The notes: generated by a model not told the origin, from the letters alone. A DNA stretch of 64,000 nucleotides from JAAZPT01 sp034180455 (GCA_034180455.1 JAXFOG010000021.1:62001-126000), one strand, 5' to 3'; shown: positions 34,157 through 42,696, numbered from the stretch's first letter. Program-made: numbers and translations.

Positions 34157-35827
34157 CTATTCTATAATGATCTTTACAGCATGAGCAGGTACCTTTATAT
34201 TACCTGACAAAGCTGGGAAGTCCGTTTCAAATTCGCTACTATTAAATACAGCTATAATTTTTTCTTTTGAATCTCTTCTTTCAAATGCAAATATCTTATT
34301 TTTAGTATCGTACTTCAATGTGTGGTATTCTCCTGTACAAATAGCCTCGTGTTGCTTTCTAAATGATATAAGCTTTTTTGTCCAATTAAACACCTCCATG
34401 TTTGGGTTCTTCCACTCCATTCCACCTCTACAGCCTGGATCGTTTTCGCCCATCATTCCTATTTCTTCTCCATAGTAAATAGCGGGGCATCCTACAAAAA
34501 GTATTGTGAATGCAATAGCAAGTTTCAGTCTCCAAAGTTCTCCGCCAGATTCAGTTAAAAACCTTGCAGTATCATGACTAGAAAAGCAATTATACATACC
34601 TAAACAATACTCTTGAGGATACTTCATCAAAATATGCTGCAACCTGCTATCAAGTTGTTCTTCATTAATTGTGCTATGTGCAAAATACTCCACCATCACA
34701 TCTCTAAAAAGATAGTTCATAACGCTATCCATTTCATTATTTTGACAGAGCATTTGACTTGCGTCTCCCCATGTTTCTCCCAATAAAATTATATTAGGAT
34801 ATTCTAATTTTAAATTGGTTCTTAAAAAACTTATACAATTTTTATCAAGTTCATCTGCAACATCAAGTCTCCATCCGTCTATATTACAAGTCTTTATCCA
34901 ATATTGCATAACTGATAATATATATTTCTGTACTTCGACATTACTTGTATTTAATCGAGGCATATATTGGTAATCACCAACACACTCATAGTGTTTATTG
35001 TCTATGCGTATAGGGAATTTTTTACAATAAAACCATGAAGCATATTTGGATTTTTCGCCTTTTACTATTAGATCTTCAAAATACGGGAAATGCACTCCTA
35101 CATGATTAAAAACGCCATCAAGAATTATTCGTATTCCAAGTTCGTGTGCTTTGTTTACAAGATTCTTAAGAACTTCCAAATCTCCAAAATCTGGATCAAC
35201 TAAATAATAATTAATAGTAGCGTATTTATGGTTAAAGTCCGCCTTGAATATAGGGGTAAGATAGATACAGTTTATTCCTAAATCGTATAAATAAGGCAGT
35301 TTATTGGTAATCCCCTCCAGATCTCCACCCAAAAAATTATCTCTAGTTGGAGTCTCATTCCAATCGTTTAGTGTATGCGATTTCTCTCTACTTAAAGTTC
35401 TTTCAAAACGCTCTACAAAAATCTGATAATATATGTTGGATGAAATTTTTTCGGGAAGTTTTATAACGTCGCCAGGATTTACCTGTACCAGTTCAAAAAA
35501 ATTTGATTTGGGCTCGTTAATGGAAAACCCAGCTTCGGAATAATAGGCTGTATTACCTTTATTATCTATAAGATAAAAATAATATTTAATATAGCGTAAT
35601 TCTTCTTTATCACTTATTGATACTACCCATTCGCAATTTTGGGCATCCTCAGTTCTTTTAAGCATTGGAGCTAATTTACGATTTTCTGGAACACTACGCT
35701 TAAAAAATATTAAATTACATTCTTTAATATCGTCTCTGGCACTTAGGAGTCTAAATCGGACGCTATTTCGAGCAATCGGTTGCCTAAATATCAATGTTTG
35801 ATTATGTTGTATAGCTGAATAATTCAT
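34157..35827 (-). CDS. GH13 alpha-glucan hydrolase (neopullulanase/cyclomaltodextrinase-like)
   Basis: 556 residues. An N-terminal beta domain (about 1-115) is followed by the GH13 barrel, with conserved regions DGVFNH, DGWRLDVADE (nucleophile Asp), GETWGD (acid Glu) and FSSHDTAR (stabilising Asp). No signal peptide, so it is cytosolic and degrades imported maltodextrins or cyclodextrins to smaller sugars. It lies between the LacI regulator and the transporter. The second GH13 enzyme in the window (51023-52801) is a distant relative. A candidate LacI operator sits in its 5' coding part. Confidence 0.9.
   Translation of the reverse strand: MNYSAIQHNQTLIFRQPIARNSVRFRLLSARDDIKECNLIFFKRSVPENRKLAPMLKRTEDAQNCEWVVSISDKEELRYIKYYFYLIDNKGNTAYYSEAGFSINEPKSNFFELVQVNPGDVIKLPEKISSNIYYQIFVERFERTLSREKSHTLNDWNETPTRDNFLGGDLEGITNKLPYLYDLGINCIYLTPIFKADFNHKYATINYYLVDPDFGDLEVLKNLVNKAHELGIRIILDGVFNHVGVHFPYFEDLIVKGEKSKYASWFYCKKFPIRIDNKHYECVGDYQYMPRLNTSNVEVQKYILSVMQYWIKTCNIDGWRLDVADELDKNCISFLRTNLKLEYPNIILLGETWGDASQMLCQNNEMDSVMNYLFRDVMVEYFAHSTINEEQLDSRLQHILMKYPQEYCLGMYNCFSSHDTARFLTESGGELWRLKLAIAFTILFVGCPAIYYGEEIGMMGENDPGCRGGMEWKNPNMEVFNWTKKLISFRKQHEAICTGEYHTLKYDTKNKIFAFERRDSKEKIIAVFNSSEFETDFPALSGNIKVPAHAVKIIIE
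35772..35783. promoter_or_regulatory. candidate LacI-family operator inside the GH13 gene
   Basis: GCAATCGGTTGC, a CG-centred near-palindrome typical of LacI-family sites. It shares 11 of 12 bases with the site in the lacI leader about 1.07 kb upstream. Confidence 0.45.
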
Positions 35828-35830
35828 ATG

Positions 35831-36817
35831 TTATTGTCTCTTACTTGATTCTCTTTCTATTAATGTGGATTCTAAAATTATATGTTGATTGGGATTTTGA
35901 TATTCTATATGTTTAAATAATAGCTCAGCAGCCTGCTGGCCTAATATAGAAGTATCTATGTCTATAGAAGTAAGCTGTGGCTCAGTGAACTCGGAAAGTG
36001 GATAATTATCAAAAGCAACTATTCCAACATCATTAGGACAGTTTAAGCCAGCTTCTTTGAGTGCTTTTAGTACTCCAAAAGCTGTAATATTATCATTGCA
36101 AATAAATGCATCTGGATGTTCTTTAGACAAAATCACTGACTCTGCTTGCTGTTTTGCATGAATAAGAGTTCCGTCAGTAGTATATACAAGTGGCTGGAGA
36201 TTTTCCAACGCCTGCTTATAGCCTTTCACTCTATGCTTACTAAAACTCGTATATTTTTTACTGCACATATATGCAATACGAGAATAACCTTGCTTATACA
36301 AGTGTTTTACTGCCATCTTGGATCCCTGAACATTATCAATATCTACCCAGTTCAATGAATTGTAGTTCTTTTTCGGTTGTCCTAAAACCACACAAGGAAA
36401 CTCATCAATTATGTTTATTAATGAAGGATCGATAACAGATGGTGGAATTATAAGGCCGTCGACCTTTTGCTCAAGTATAAGTTTTTCTATACTATTACCT
36501 GTTTGCATGGCTACATTTGTAAGAATTAAATTATATCCTTTTTCCTGTGCTATTCGTTCTATAGCAAATAAACTATTATTAAAGAATATATTTGAAAATG
36601 CATCCTCATTGCTTACATCAACTGCAATGCCTATTGCATTACTTCTGCCATTTGCAAGGTTACGCGCAGCACTGTTTGGATGATAATCAAGCTGCTTCAT
36701 AGCTGCATAAATCTTTTCACGCGTCTCCTCCAGCACCTTTATCTTGCCGTTTATCACTCTTGATACTGTAGAAGAATTTACCCCTGCAATCTTTGCTACA
36801 TCATGAATTGTTGCCAC
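35831..36817 (-). CDS. LacI-family transcriptional regulator
   Basis: 328 residues from the GTG at 36817, which has GGAG 9 bases upstream and gives the classic start MATIHDVAKIAGVNSSTVSRV; an ATG five codons earlier has no site. HTH 1-50, hinge, then a periplasmic-binding-protein-like ligand domain to the C-terminus. It heads the maltodextrin-type operon (3 bases before the GH13 gene) and probably represses it when sugar is absent. CG-centred sites just downstream of its promoter fit autoregulation. Confidence 0.92.
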   Translation of the reverse strand: MATIHDVAKIAGVNSSTVSRVINGKIKVLEETREKIYAAMKQLDYHPNSAARNLANGRSNAIGIAVDVSNEDAFSNIFFNNSLFAIERIAQEKGYNLILTNVAMQTGNSIEKLILEQKVDGLIIPPSVIDPSLINIIDEFPCVVLGQPKKNYNSLNWVDIDNVQGSKMAVKHLYKQGYSRIAYMCSKKYTSFSKHRVKGYKQALENLQPLVYTTDGTLIHAKQQAESVILSKEHPDAFICNDNITAFGVLKALKEAGLNCPNDVGIVAFDNYPLSEFTEPQLTSIDIDTSILGQQAAELLFKHIEYQNPNQHIILESTLIERESSKRQ

Positions 36818-36846
36818 TTTGTATAGCTCCATTATTCTTTATTTAT

Positions 36847-36858
36847 GCAATCGGTTGT
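36847..36858. promoter_or_regulatory. candidate LacI-family operator in the lacI leader
   Basis: GCAATCGGTTGT, CG-centred, located roughly 20 bases downstream of the -10 box of the lacI promoter, a place where binding would block transcription. Confidence 0.55.
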
Positions 36859-36869
36859 CTAATGATTAA

Positions 36870-36898
36870 ACAATATCATATATGTTTTATAATGTCAA
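36870..36898 (-). promoter_or_regulatory. promoter of the lacI-GH13-transporter operon
   Basis: Minus-strand exact TTGACA, a 17-base spacer and TATTGT. It lies about 50 bases before the start codon and just upstream of the candidate operator. Confidence 0.6.
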
Positions 36899-37089
36899 TA
36901 TATTTTTAAAAAATTTTTTATACTTTATATTCAATATTTTAGATTGTTTTTATATTATTTTGCAAAACAACTTATCTAATTAAGTATTATTATAATAAAA
37001 AACCTTGGTATATAATGCGGTTTAGAAAAAATAACAAATTGGTTCATAATAGTAAGAGAATATGTAATGAAAATGCAAATCACATTATA

Positions 37090-37136
37090 AATATTAAAAA
37101 TAAGTCACAGCTAAGCTGTGGCTTATTTTTAATATT
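37090..37136. terminator. long near-perfect hairpin, probable terminator
   Basis: 22-bp stem (one T-G pair) with a TAA loop; the core is CACAGC / GCTGTG flanked by AAAAATAAG / CTTATTTTT and AATATT arms. It separates the TRAP operon side from the LacI promoter. It could also end a short plus-strand transcript from the TATAAT at 37011. Confidence 0.65.
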
Positions 37137-37259
37137 GGTTAGTCAATTATCTAAGAGAGCCATTTCAATATTATTATTGCCTTTGTAGCTTATTAAACAT
37201 ACCACATTTTTATTTATGATTTACAATTGTTTAATGTATTGATTAGAAATGTTTAGCGA

Positions 37260-37370
37260 TTACTTATTGGCTTTATTTCTTTTATAAACGATTGCAAATA
37301 ATGCAATTCCAGAAACAATCATCATCAAAGTGTACCATAGCAGACGGTCAGCTTCTCCTATTTGAGTCAC
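37260..37370 (-). pseudogene. remnant of a surface-protein C-terminal anchor
   Basis: An open stretch of 36 codons, bounded upstream by a stop only four codons away, encodes VTQIGEADRLLWYTLMMIVS followed by a hydrophobic run and the basic tail YKRNKANK. This is the layout of a C-terminal cell-wall sorting or membrane anchor (polar-Gly motif, one helix, Lys/Arg tail). The rest of the gene is missing. No ribosome site is evident, so it reads as a leftover of a deleted surface-protein gene. Confidence 0.45.
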
Positions 37371-37392
37371 ATTATATTTAATTCATAAATTT

Positions 37393-37421
37393 GGCACACT
37401 CATAAGAGTATGCCGTTTTTT
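37393..37421 (-). terminator. hairpin at the end of the TRAP operon
   Basis: Arms GGCACACTC / GAGTATGCC (one mismatch) with a 4-base loop, directly after the YhcH stop. The T-run lies on the plus strand; on the minus strand only a weak AAATTTAT tail follows. Confidence 0.45.
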
Positions 37422-37875
37422 ATACTAGTTTGATTTTTACAACAGCTTTTTTTATAAAGCTTCGCTTATCATTAAAATTATAGCTTGGGGCATGAGCTTC
37501 GCCTGGAAAATATACAGTAAAGTCGCCTGGCTTTAGTAATATTTCTTCTGAATATGGCTGAGATAATGGCTTTAGAAAAGCGATATCCTTATCTTCAGAA
37601 TATTCTTCTACTATTTTCAGCATTTCCTCGCCGGCGTAGAAATGGCGCTCCTCACCATTTAATATCAACTGAATATCTGCATAATGTTTATGGGTTTCAT
37701 ATAGTAAATCGTTATTATCACGTGTCTCATACTCCATTACATTGATAAATACATCATTACTTATATTATGTATCCCAATTTCGAGTTCGGATGTTTTTAA
37801 ATAATTTATAACTTTATTCATGTCAGGATGAATATATGAATAACGCTCTATATTTTTAATATTATCTCTTATCAT
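37420..37875 (-). CDS. YhcH/YjgK/YiaL-family protein (DUF386)
   Basis: 151 residues, the family's usual size. A cupin-like fold is indicated by ETHKHYADIQLILNGEE (metal-binding His) and FPGEAHAPSYN. Members such as YhcH are encoded with sialic-acid genes and are thought to act on sugar anomers or epimers. It is the last gene of the TRAP operon, 8 bases after the IclR gene, and supports a sugar-acid or amino-sugar-acid substrate for the pathway. Confidence 0.88.
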   Translation of the reverse strand: MIRDNIKNIERYSYIHPDMNKVINYLKTSELEIGIHNISNDVFINVMEYETRDNNDLLYETHKHYADIQLILNGEERHFYAGEEMLKIVEEYSEDKDIAFLKPLSQPYSEEILLKPGDFTVYFPGEAHAPSYNFNDKRSFIKKAVVKIKLV

Positions 37876-37883
37876 TTTGCCTC

Positions 37884-38645
37884 CTAAAACAGGCTTTTTA
37901 TCTCATTCGCAGCCCTTGCCAGAGCTGAATAATACTTTGGAATGAGATTATCGTCAAATTCCGGAACTGACATTGATACGCTTAAAGCAGCTACTACTTT
38001 ACCACGACTGATTACTGGCACTCCAAGGCATTTTATACCTATCTCATGCTCGGAATCATCAACAGCGTACCCTATACTACGTATTTTTTCTAGCTCCTCC
38101 AAAAGTTTATCTTCTTCCACTATGGTGTTTCTAGTAAATTTAACTCTTGGTAAATCAAGCACCACTCGTTGCTCATCAGGTGGAAGGAATGCAAGCATAG
38201 CCTTTCCTAGAGATGTGCAATACATTGGCGCTGTCTCGCCTATAATAATTCTATATGGAGTCACATTGAATTTAGTAGGATAGTGTGCATTGTTAAGATA
38301 AAACACTTTGTTATCAAGTGGTACAGCGAAGTAGACTCTACATGAGAGCTCAGCTGCGATTTCGCTAATTACATCATATACAAAATTTTGATATCTTAAA
38401 TTTGAATTTATTGTATAGGTAAAATTCAGTAGCTTCATACCAAGCCTATACTTCTTGTTCTGTGGATTTTGCTCAAGATATCCCATCTGCTCAAATGTTG
38501 AAACTATATTATGCACATTCCCCTTATACAGCCTAAGGGTTTCAGCTATCTGCGCTATTCCAAGCTCAGGCTGATTAGGGCTAAAGCATTCCAGAACTTT
38601 AAGAGCTTTTTCTAGAGACTTTACCTTTACTTTCTTTTCTTCCAA
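37884..38645 (-). CDS. IclR-family transcriptional regulator
   Basis: 253 residues from a TTG start with GGAG 8 bases upstream. N-terminal winged HTH (SLEKALKVLECFSPNQPELGIAQIAE) and C-terminal ligand domain with IGETAPMYCTSLGKAMLAF, then GIKCLGVPVIS. IclR proteins sense small carboxylic acids or sugar acids and control catabolic operons. It lies within the TRAP operon, between dctM and the YhcH gene, so it likely regulates this pathway. Confidence 0.92.
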   Translation of the reverse strand: MEEKKVKVKSLEKALKVLECFSPNQPELGIAQIAETLRLYKGNVHNIVSTFEQMGYLEQNPQNKKYRLGMKLLNFTYTINSNLRYQNFVYDVISEIAAELSCRVYFAVPLDNKVFYLNNAHYPTKFNVTPYRIIIGETAPMYCTSLGKAMLAFLPPDEQRVVLDLPRVKFTRNTIVEEDKLLEELEKIRSIGYAVDDSEHEIGIKCLGVPVISRGKVVAALSVSMSVPEFDDNLIPKYYSALARAANEIKSLF

Positions 38646-38658
38646 AGCATTCGCTCCA

Positions 38659-39948
38659 TTATTTAATTAGGCTGGGCAAATATGTACTGAAGATCGGGAA
38701 ATATGTAACCAAAATCAGCACAATGAACATTGCAATAAGGGGATACCAATTCTCTTGAATAATATCCTTTAATTCTGTTCCACTTATGTTTGAAGTTATG
38801 AACAGTAGCATTCCAAACGGAGGAGTAGACAATCCTATCATCATGTTAAGTGTTGTCAATACACCAAAGTGCAAAAGGTTTACGCCAAGACTTGAAGCAA
38901 GTGGCAGCAGCATAGGTATGAATACAAATTGAATAACGCTTGTATCAACAAACATTCCTAGTATTATAATTATTAAGCTTGAAACAGTAAGAAATACAAA
39001 CTGACTATTTGTAATGCCTAGAACGAAATTCGCAAGGCCAACTGCAATCTGCTCTCTAGCAACTATATACGATATTACCGAGGCAGCGGCAACCATTATG
39101 CTTATTCCTCCAACATCAAGTACCGACTGCTTTATTACCTTTATAAATTCAACAATTCCCATGCTTCTATAGAATAAAATGGATATAATAAGTGCATATA
39201 ATCCTGCAACTGCTCCTGCTTCAGTGGGAGTCATTACACCTGTATATATACCTATGAGTAATATTACTGGAGTAAGCAATGCAGGTATAGCTTTAAATGC
39301 AAAAACTAAAAAATCACGCATTGGTAATTTTTCGCCACGAGGATAATTCCTTTTCTTTGCCACGATAGAAACATATATAGCAAGCGAAAGAGCTAGCATT
39401 ATTCCTGGAATTGTACCACCTAAAAATAGCTCACCTACTGAGGTATTGGAATACATGGCGTATATTACCATAGGTATTGAAGGAGGAAATATAGGGCCGA
39501 TAGTTGCTGAAGCTGATGTAATGGCACAGCTAAATGCATCATCATATCCAGCTTCTCTCATAGCTGCTATCTCCATCTTGCCCAATCCCGATGCATCTGC
39601 AATAGCAGATCCAGTCATACCTGAAAATATTAACGAAGCAAGAACATTTACATGGCCGAGGCCTCCATGCCTTCTGCCTACAAGAGCATTGGCAAATTTA
39701 AATATCATGTTTGTTATCTTTCCACTATTCATAATGTTTGCAGAAAGTATAAACAGAGGAACGGCAATGAGCACATAACTAGAAAATATCATATTGCCCA
39801 TGGAACTGGCTATCTGCTGAAGTCCAAGTCTAATATCACTAAGCATAAAATAGAATGCACCAGATGCTATCATTCCAAGTGCTATTGGCATTTTGAGTAT
39901 AAATGCAAGTATAAAAATCACAATTGCAATAATCAATGGAGTACTCAT
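38659..39948 (-). CDS. dctM: TRAP transporter large permease (DctM/SiaM-type)
   Basis: 429 residues, normal length, with about twelve membrane segments. Family stretches include VPLFILSANIMNSG, GSAIADASGLGKMEIAAMREAGYD and the second half FVDTSVIQFVFIPMLLP. It forms the Na+-driven transport channel with the small subunit, whose stop overlaps its start by 4 bases. Confidence 0.94.
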   Translation of the reverse strand: MSTPLIIAIVIFILAFILKMPIALGMIASGAFYFMLSDIRLGLQQIASSMGNMIFSSYVLIAVPLFILSANIMNSGKITNMIFKFANALVGRRHGGLGHVNVLASLIFSGMTGSAIADASGLGKMEIAAMREAGYDDAFSCAITSASATIGPIFPPSIPMVIYAMYSNTSVGELFLGGTIPGIMLALSLAIYVSIVAKKRNYPRGEKLPMRDFLVFAFKAIPALLTPVILLIGIYTGVMTPTEAGAVAGLYALIISILFYRSMGIVEFIKVIKQSVLDVGGISIMVAAASVISYIVAREQIAVGLANFVLGITNSQFVFLTVSSLIIIILGMFVDTSVIQFVFIPMLLPLASSLGVNLLHFGVLTTLNMMIGLSTPPFGMLLFITSNISGTELKDIIQENWYPLIAMFIVLILVTYFPIFSTYLPSLIK

Positions 39949-40514
39949 TTATCGGTTCCTCCTTTCATCTTTTTTTCAATGTATTCTTCAATTAGAGTAT
40001 TGTGAGTCCTGTCAATAATTTCAACATCATGTCCTTTTTTGATTGAAATTATAGATTCTACTAGTTCAACTCCCTGATAAAAAATTACAGATAGTATAAA
40101 ATATAAGAATGGAGCATAAACTAATGAAAAACTAAGTTTTAATACATACGTACTTTGAAAACTCATAAATTTTATATAATCATAAGATGGCTTAATCAAT
40201 ATTGCAAATGCAAATATAATTATAATATTGCCAGCTATGCTCAAAATATGTTTTTTTGTATTGGAAAGTTTATCATATATCAATTTAAAAGTAACATGGG
40301 TTTTTTTGCGTGCGCAAAAGCTCGCTCCAAACAGAACTAGCCATACAAAGCATACCAAAGATGCCTCCATTGTCCATGTCTGTGGATTATTAAGTATATA
40401 CCTATAAAACACCTGAATCACAAACACTGCAAACAAAGTAATAAGAGCAAGCATTGGAATATATACTTCAATAACATCTCTAATAAACTTTATTATATTT
40501 TTTAGGGTCTTCAT
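39945..40514 (-). CDS. dctQ: TRAP transporter small permease (DctQ-type)
   Basis: 189 residues with four membrane helices and the family motif VFYRYILNNPQTWTMEASLVCFVW. It is a partner of the large subunit. A stem-loop sits in the 57-base gap before it. A C-terminal charged tail of about 35 residues is longer than in many DctQ proteins. Confidence 0.9.
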   Translation of the reverse strand: MKTLKNIIKFIRDVIEVYIPMLALITLFAVFVIQVFYRYILNNPQTWTMEASLVCFVWLVLFGASFCARKKTHVTFKLIYDKLSNTKKHILSIAGNIIIIFAFAILIKPSYDYIKFMSFQSTYVLKLSFSLVYAPFLYFILSVIFYQGVELVESIISIKKGHDVEIIDRTHNTLIEEYIEKKMKGGTDK

Positions 40515-40530
40515 TATCTCACCTCAGAAA

Positions 40531-40560
40531 CAAATTGAGGGTCTTATGGCCCTCAATTTG
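40531..40560 (-). terminator. stem-loop between TRAP binding-protein and permease genes
   Basis: Perfect 11-bp arms CAAATTGAGGG / CCCTCAATTTG with an 8-base loop. On the minus strand a short TTTC tail follows. It is likely a leaky terminator or mRNA stabiliser that favours the binding protein. Confidence 0.7.
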
Positions 40561-40571
40561 ACTTAAACTTC

Positions 40572-41564
40572 TTATCTGCCTGAAATCTTATGGAATAAAT
40601 CCATATCCCAATCCTTTGTAAATTCTTTATCTGCTAGATAAGCTTCACTTACTGCCTTTTGGAAAGCATCAACATCGGCCTCGTATACACTTAGACCTTT
40701 TGACTTTAGAAATTCAACAGCCTCAGCCTCTGTTTTAAGGTTCTGATCGCTACAAACCTTTCTTCCAGCTTCTATAGCTTCCCTTACCCATCCCTTTTGC
40801 TCATCAGTAAAACTATTCCATACATTTGTATTTATAGTTGGCCATACTTGGTCTACTAGATGGTTTGTAAGAGTTATTGACTTTGTTACTTCATAGAACT
40901 TTGCCTTTATTACTGTAGGCAGAGGATTTTCTTGACCATCAACTGTTTTTGTCTGAAGAGCAAGATAAAGCTCTGAAAAAGCTACTGGGGTTGGATTTGC
41001 GCCCATTGCCTGACCTAACTTTATCCAAGACTCACTTGTAGGCATTCTAAGGTTTACGCCCTTTAAGTCTTCTGGGGTCTTTACTTGCTTATCTTCAATA
41101 AGGTTAAGCTGCCTTGTACCAAGATAGTATGCAGATAGTGGTAAAACACCTTGCTCTGCGCTTATTCTTTCAAAAACAGATTTTCCGATTTCACCGTTCA
41201 TTATTTCGTCCATTTGCTCGTAGCTTTTGAAAATATATCCGGCACCGAACATTGATACCCAAGGTGAATTTTGAGCAAGCCATGGAGCGCTAAGATATAC
41301 CATATCAACAGCACCACTCTTTACAGCTGCAAGCTCTGCATCCTGTTTGTAAAGAACGCCCTGGTTATGATATTCAACTGTCATCTTGCCACCGGAAAGC
41401 TCTTCAAGTACTTTTTTGAATTCCAAAGCTGCATTATCATGAGCATCTCCTGGAGTGCAGTTGGTGCTGAAAATAAGCTTTACAGTATCCTCTGCAAATG
41501 CAATTGAGGACAGCATTGTCAGCATCATCACTAAAGATAAAACTATAGCAGTAAACTTTTTCAT
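40572..41564 (-). CDS. dctP: TRAP transporter substrate-binding protein (DctP-type)
   Basis: 330 residues. Signal peptide 1-24 ending in AFAEDT. Family marks: FSTNCTPGDAHDNAALEFKK, the anion-binding Arg region (LKGVNLRMPTSESW) and ALQTKTVDGQENPLPTV. The conserved Arg binds a carboxylate, so the substrate is an organic or sugar acid. With a DapA/NanA-family lyase and YhcH in the operon, a sialic-acid-like or 2-keto sugar acid is plausible. Confidence 0.93.
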   Translation of the reverse strand: MKKFTAIVLSLVMMLTMLSSIAFAEDTVKLIFSTNCTPGDAHDNAALEFKKVLEELSGGKMTVEYHNQGVLYKQDAELAAVKSGAVDMVYLSAPWLAQNSPWVSMFGAGYIFKSYEQMDEIMNGEIGKSVFERISAEQGVLPLSAYYLGTRQLNLIEDKQVKTPEDLKGVNLRMPTSESWIKLGQAMGANPTPVAFSELYLALQTKTVDGQENPLPTVIKAKFYEVTKSITLTNHLVDQVWPTINTNVWNSFTDEQKGWVREAIEAGRKVCSDQNLKTEAEAVEFLKSKGLSVYEADVDAFQKAVSEAYLADKEFTKDWDMDLFHKISGR

Positions 41565-41605
41565 AAAATTTCCTCCTTATATTTATAAAGCATATTGCTT
41601 TAAAG

Positions 41606-42526
41606 TCATCTTTGAATAGGAAGTCCTAATTCCTGTCTTATTTCATTTTCTTCATACACAAGCATTGCTGCAGCTTTTTTATGCTCAGCCGTCAAATCAT
41701 CAGCGTTTTTGCTACGTGTATAAGTACTAAATGGATATCCCTTAAGCTGCAAATAATACTTGCATACTGTTGGGTAAATAAGCTTTTCTATCTCGCATAC
41801 TTTAGATAGCCACTCCTGCACATACTGTGCACGACTATCATGTATGTTATTGAAGAGCCACTTATATATGTCTATATGGAAATTGCCCATTACTCCATTA
41901 TATCCATAATAACCCTCACGCAAAGAATGTAGTAGGCTCTGAGTATTAGCATTAAAGAGTTTAAGCTCTGTTCCCTCTACTATTTTTACTCTACGGCTCT
42001 CTATCTCAGTGCTACAGCTTACATCTTTCAAAAATTTTATTCTGCCAGTGCTTGCACACCATTTTAGCTCTTCATCACTAAGCAATCTGAGCTTTGGATA
42101 AGGACATTCATAAAATCCAAAATTAGCATCCGGAATAGCAGAAAGTATTCTGTCGGTATTCTTTATAAAGTTATCGTCACCATCAAGCGTAAGACGATTT
42201 GTAACCATAACTAAAGCGTCTGCGCCAACTTCCTGCATTGTCTTAAGCTCATATATCTGATCTTCTGGGCTATCTGACGTATGTCCAGAAACAACCATTG
42301 AAGCTCTCCCATTAAGAGCACTCTTAACTGCTGCAGCAAGTTTCTTTTTTTCATCAAGAGACAGAAAGAACATTTCTGAAGACTGGCATATAGCAAACAC
42401 ACCGTCGCTACCCATGTCCACAAGTCTTTCTACAAATTCCTTATTCGCAGAATAGTCTACGCTTCCATCGCTATTAAAAAGCGTGATCTCCGTAGGCCAA
42501 ACTCCTGAATTGATATGAAAACCCAT
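41606..42526 (-). CDS. DapA/NanA-family lyase (substrate uncertain)
   Basis: 306 residues from the ATG at 42526 (GGAGGG upstream; an in-frame ATG at 42544 lacks a site). A TIM-barrel class I aldolase: Schiff-base Lys in KFLKDVS (about 167) and catalytic Tyr in FGFYECPYP (about 139). The usual GxTGE loop is changed to CQSSEMFFL (47-55). This replacement separates it from true DHDPS and sialate lyase, and suggests another 2-keto acid such as a keto-deoxy sugar acid. It is the first gene of the TRAP operon and is cytosolic. Confidence 0.85.
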   Translation of the reverse strand: MGFHINSGVWPTEITLFNSDGSVDYSANKEFVERLVDMGSDGVFAICQSSEMFFLSLDEKKKLAAAVKSALNGRASMVVSGHTSDSPEDQIYELKTMQEVGADALVMVTNRLTLDGDDNFIKNTDRILSAIPDANFGFYECPYPKLRLLSDEELKWCASTGRIKFLKDVSCSTEIESRRVKIVEGTELKLFNANTQSLLHSLREGYYGYNGVMGNFHIDIYKWLFNNIHDSRAQYVQEWLSKVCEIEKLIYPTVCKYYLQLKGYPFSTYTRSKNADDLTAEHKKAAAMLVYEENEIRQELGLPIQR

Positions 42527-42559
42527 TTTTGCCCTCCATACCATATATATTATAAAATC

Positions 42560-42576
42560 GTTCTCTAATAAAGAAC
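42560..42576. promoter_or_regulatory. inverted repeat in the TRAP-operon leader, candidate operator
   Basis: GTTCT-7-AGAAC, just downstream of the operon promoter and before the ribosome site. Its place fits an operator for the operon's IclR-type regulator, but IclR sites vary. Confidence 0.4.
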
Positions 42577-42593
42577 TTTGTTTTACTACGTTA

Positions 42594-42622
42594 AATATAT
42601 ACTATAATAATGTATTTGTCAA
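42594..42622 (-). promoter_or_regulatory. promoter of the lyase-TRAP-iclR-yhcH operon
   Basis: Minus-strand exact TTGACA, a 17-base spacer and TATATT, about 70 bases before the lyase start. Confidence 0.7.
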
Positions 42623-42696
42623 CAAATAAATATCAAGTTTTTTACATCAATTATTTATAGTAAAAAATATATCTATTATATTATTTTGTATACTAT

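Larger units (their letters stand above)
36899..37419. other. intergenic region with a long hairpin and a gene remnant
   Basis: 521 bases between the LacI operon and the TRAP operon. It holds a TATAAT box on the plus strand (37011-37016), a 47-base hairpin (37090-37136), a small remnant of a surface-protein C-terminus (37260-37370) and a hairpin after the YhcH gene. The stretch 36900-37000 is AT-rich with nothing recognisable. Confidence 0.6.
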
